DNA of 39,985 bases from Mycoplasmataceae bacterium. Its GTDB lineage: Bacteria > Bacillota_I > Bacilli_A > Mycoplasmatales > Mycoplasmoidaceae. Positions 38,356 through 39,985 of the stretch are shown here, piece by piece. Both the position numbers and the translations under genes were made by a program. Where the stretch lies: assembly GCA_031288285.1 (NCBI GenBank), contig JAITRQ010000003.1, positions 1-39,985 of the forward strand. The letters are read 5' to 3'. Numbering within the stretch: the stretch's first letter is position 1; every line of letters starts with the position of its first letter. The notes under the pieces are model-generated. The model worked only from the letters and a program-made list of their open reading frames with translations, was not told where the DNA came from and searched no databases.

Positions 38356-39546
38356 ATGAAACATATTTTACATATTGACATCAATTCTTTTTTTGCATCA
38401 GTTGAAGAATTATTAAATCCTCACTATGCTAATCACCCAATCATTGTTGCGGGTAGAACAAAACGATCAGTTGTATCAAGTGCTAATTATTTAGCGCGAA
38501 GTTATGGTGTGAAAGCAGCGATGCCATTACACCTAGCGTTACGTTTATGTCCCAATGCGATTATTGCTCGACCCCATTTTGACGTATACCGCAATTATGC
38601 TGATAAATTTTTTAACATCATTGCCGTAGATTTTACTAATAGAATTGAAGTCTCTTCAATTGATGAATGCTATGTTGATATTACTCATTTAATCAAAGAA
38701 CATATTACACCATACCAAATTGCTAAGAAAATTCAAAATACCATTTTATCCAAAATTAAATTAAGATGTTCAATCGGTATTGGACCAAATAAATTTTTAG
38801 CAAAAATGGGTAGTGATTATAAAAAACCATTCGGGATTACTAGTATTTATCAAGAAGATTTGCCAACCAAAATATGACCCCAACCAATTGATGACATGAT
38901 ATGAATTGGTAAGGCAACTGCCACTTTATTAAAAAAACATGGCATCAAAACAATTGGTGATATTGCTAAATCGCAAAATAAACAAATTATTGAATCGCTT
39001 TTAGACAAGAATTGAATTGTTCATTACCAGCGTGCAAATGGTTATGACAGTGATGAATTAGATTACGCTCACAATGCACCCAAATCGATCGGAGCTAGTG
39101 AAACTTTTTTAGAAGATACTAGTGATTGAGAAGAAATTAAACTGAAATTAGTAGAATTAGTCAAAAATGTGGTAGAACGTTTACAAGAATACCAAATGCA
39201 AACAAAAACTATTTCAATAAACATTAAATACCCTAATTTTGTTAGTCAAAATCGATCGTTAACTATTGACCACCATACTGATGATTATGAAATCATTCTT
39301 TTGCGTGCTATTAAGCTATATCATAATAATTTTTTAGATCAAAACGTCCGTTTGGTGGGAGTTAGTTTATCACACTTACTTAGCAATGACAAATTGACAG
39401 TTAATAGTGAATTATTTGATGATTATGTTAAAACTGACATTAATGTAATTAATAAAAATGAAATTAGTGTTATTGTTAATGAAATTAATCGTCAATTTGC
39501 TAGAAATATTATCACAACTGCAGACAAAAAAAATAAATTGCGATAA
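38356..39546 (+). CDS. dinB: DNA polymerase IV (Y family)
   Basis: DinB copies damaged DNA. The frame is 396 aa with several TGA-Trp codons. The catalytic residues Asp8 (DINSFFASVEE), Asp103 and Glu104 (SSIDECYVD) are present, and GIGPNKFLAKMGSDYKKP matches the thumb-region signature. The C-terminal little-finger domain lies after about 240. The chosen ATG gives MKHILHIDINSF; a TTG six bases upstream is unnecessary. A beta-clamp binding motif is not clear at the end. It is the last gene of the plus-strand run that starts at 33027. Confidence 0.94.
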
Positions 39547-39666
39547 GGATAAAAGTGGATACGATTATCGGATAATTTGACGGAATAATCCATTAATGCA
39601 TTATTGTAAAAACTGTATCTTTTTTTTTTTTTTTTGAAGTTATAATTTATTCATGTTTTTAAGTAG

Positions 39667-39708
<42 letters not shown>

Positions 39709-39736
39709 GAATTAAGTAAGTTAATTTTTTCAACAC

Positions 39737-39770
39737 AAACAAAGTGGTCCAACCGACTACTTTGTTTTTT
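39737..39770 (+). terminator. Terminator-like leader hairpin, second copy
   Basis: The stem arms 39737-39749 and 39755-39767 and the T-run are the same as at 101-134; only the loop differs (CAACC against TAACC). Conservation of stem and T-run with a changed loop fits selection on structure. Confidence 0.65.
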
Positions 39771-39803
39771 ATTTGTACCCAAGTTGGTAAGGATTAAATA
39801 GTT

Positions 39804-39985
39804 ATGAAGAAATTTTCATTTAAAAAACTCATAACTGTTTCACTATTTTTTACTAGTGTGATTTTTACATCCGCATTTACTACTTGTTTCATTCCTATAG
39901 TTTCAACTAGTCATTCTAATGAACAACCTAATGCCACAAAAATTGATTTAAATGATTACAACAATAAAACTTTACCTAAACCATT
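39804..39985 (+). CDS. Surface protein family member 2, partial (cut by window end)
   Basis: The first 60 codons are visible. The signal region MKKFSFKKLITVSLFFTSVI and the following FTSAFTT.FIPIVSTS are almost the same as in the gene at 168, with about five changes. The next segment NATKIDL.DY..KTLP is still alike, then the two diverge. It is thus a paralogue in the same orientation about 39.6 kb away. Its C-terminal domains cannot be seen. Expression is probably governed by the same kind of T/CA leader. Confidence 0.8.
   Translation, partial: MKKFSFKKLITVSLFFTSVIFTSAFTTCFIPIVSTSHSNEQPNATKIDLNDYNNKTLPKP

Overview
The window comes from an AT-rich mollicute (Mycoplasma/Spiroplasma/Hepatoplasma-like) that reads UGA as tryptophan. 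Nearly every conserved gene contains in-frame TGA codons at positions where the family has Trp, and most genes only become full length when TGA is read through. Gene order (S10-spc-alpha cluster without rpmD, secY-adk-map-infA-rpmJ) and reduced gene content also fit Mollicutes. The genus cannot be settled from this sequence.

Layout. (1) 1-2267: a surface/secreted protein gene behind a promoter region with a poly-T tract, a CA repeat and a terminator-like leader hairpin. A close copy of this region and of the signal peptide opens a second family member at the right edge (39620-39985, cut by the window). (2) 2430-6899: housekeeping genes dnaX, a membrane protein of unknown function, obgE and nadE. 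(3) 6963-7211, minus strand: a small membrane peptide with a strong Shine-Dalgarno site and a Gly-Gly motif. (4) 7532-13264: a complete type I restriction-modification operon hsdM-hsdS-hsdR, with G8 runs in hsdM and hsdS and a 12-bp tandem repeat in the HsdS spacer. (5) 13432-29279: the long ribosomal protein cluster rpsJ to rplQ, with secY, adk, map, infA and rpoA inside it and mtnN at its end. Its start is marked by a near-consensus promoter. (6) 29287-30323, minus strand: two tandem copies of a promoter + structured RNA + toxin-like ORF module. The first copy has a Rho-independent terminator and only an N-terminal toxin stub; the second has an intact 197-aa ORF whose pattern suggests a type III (ToxN/AbiQ-like) toxin. 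(7) 30361-32931, minus: valS. (8) 33027-39546: ferredoxin-type NADP reductase, miaA, hemW-like, apt, nagA, tlyA and dinB, closely packed on the plus strand.

How it fits together. The core is translation, secretion and nucleotide metabolism. The accessory parts look built for variation and defence: length-variable tracts before surface protein genes, slippage-prone tracts inside a type I RM system, and a tandem RNA/toxin locus. The best candidate for a poorly described system is the 29287-30323 RNA-toxin locus. The phase-variable surface-protein leaders and the switchable hsd operon come next.
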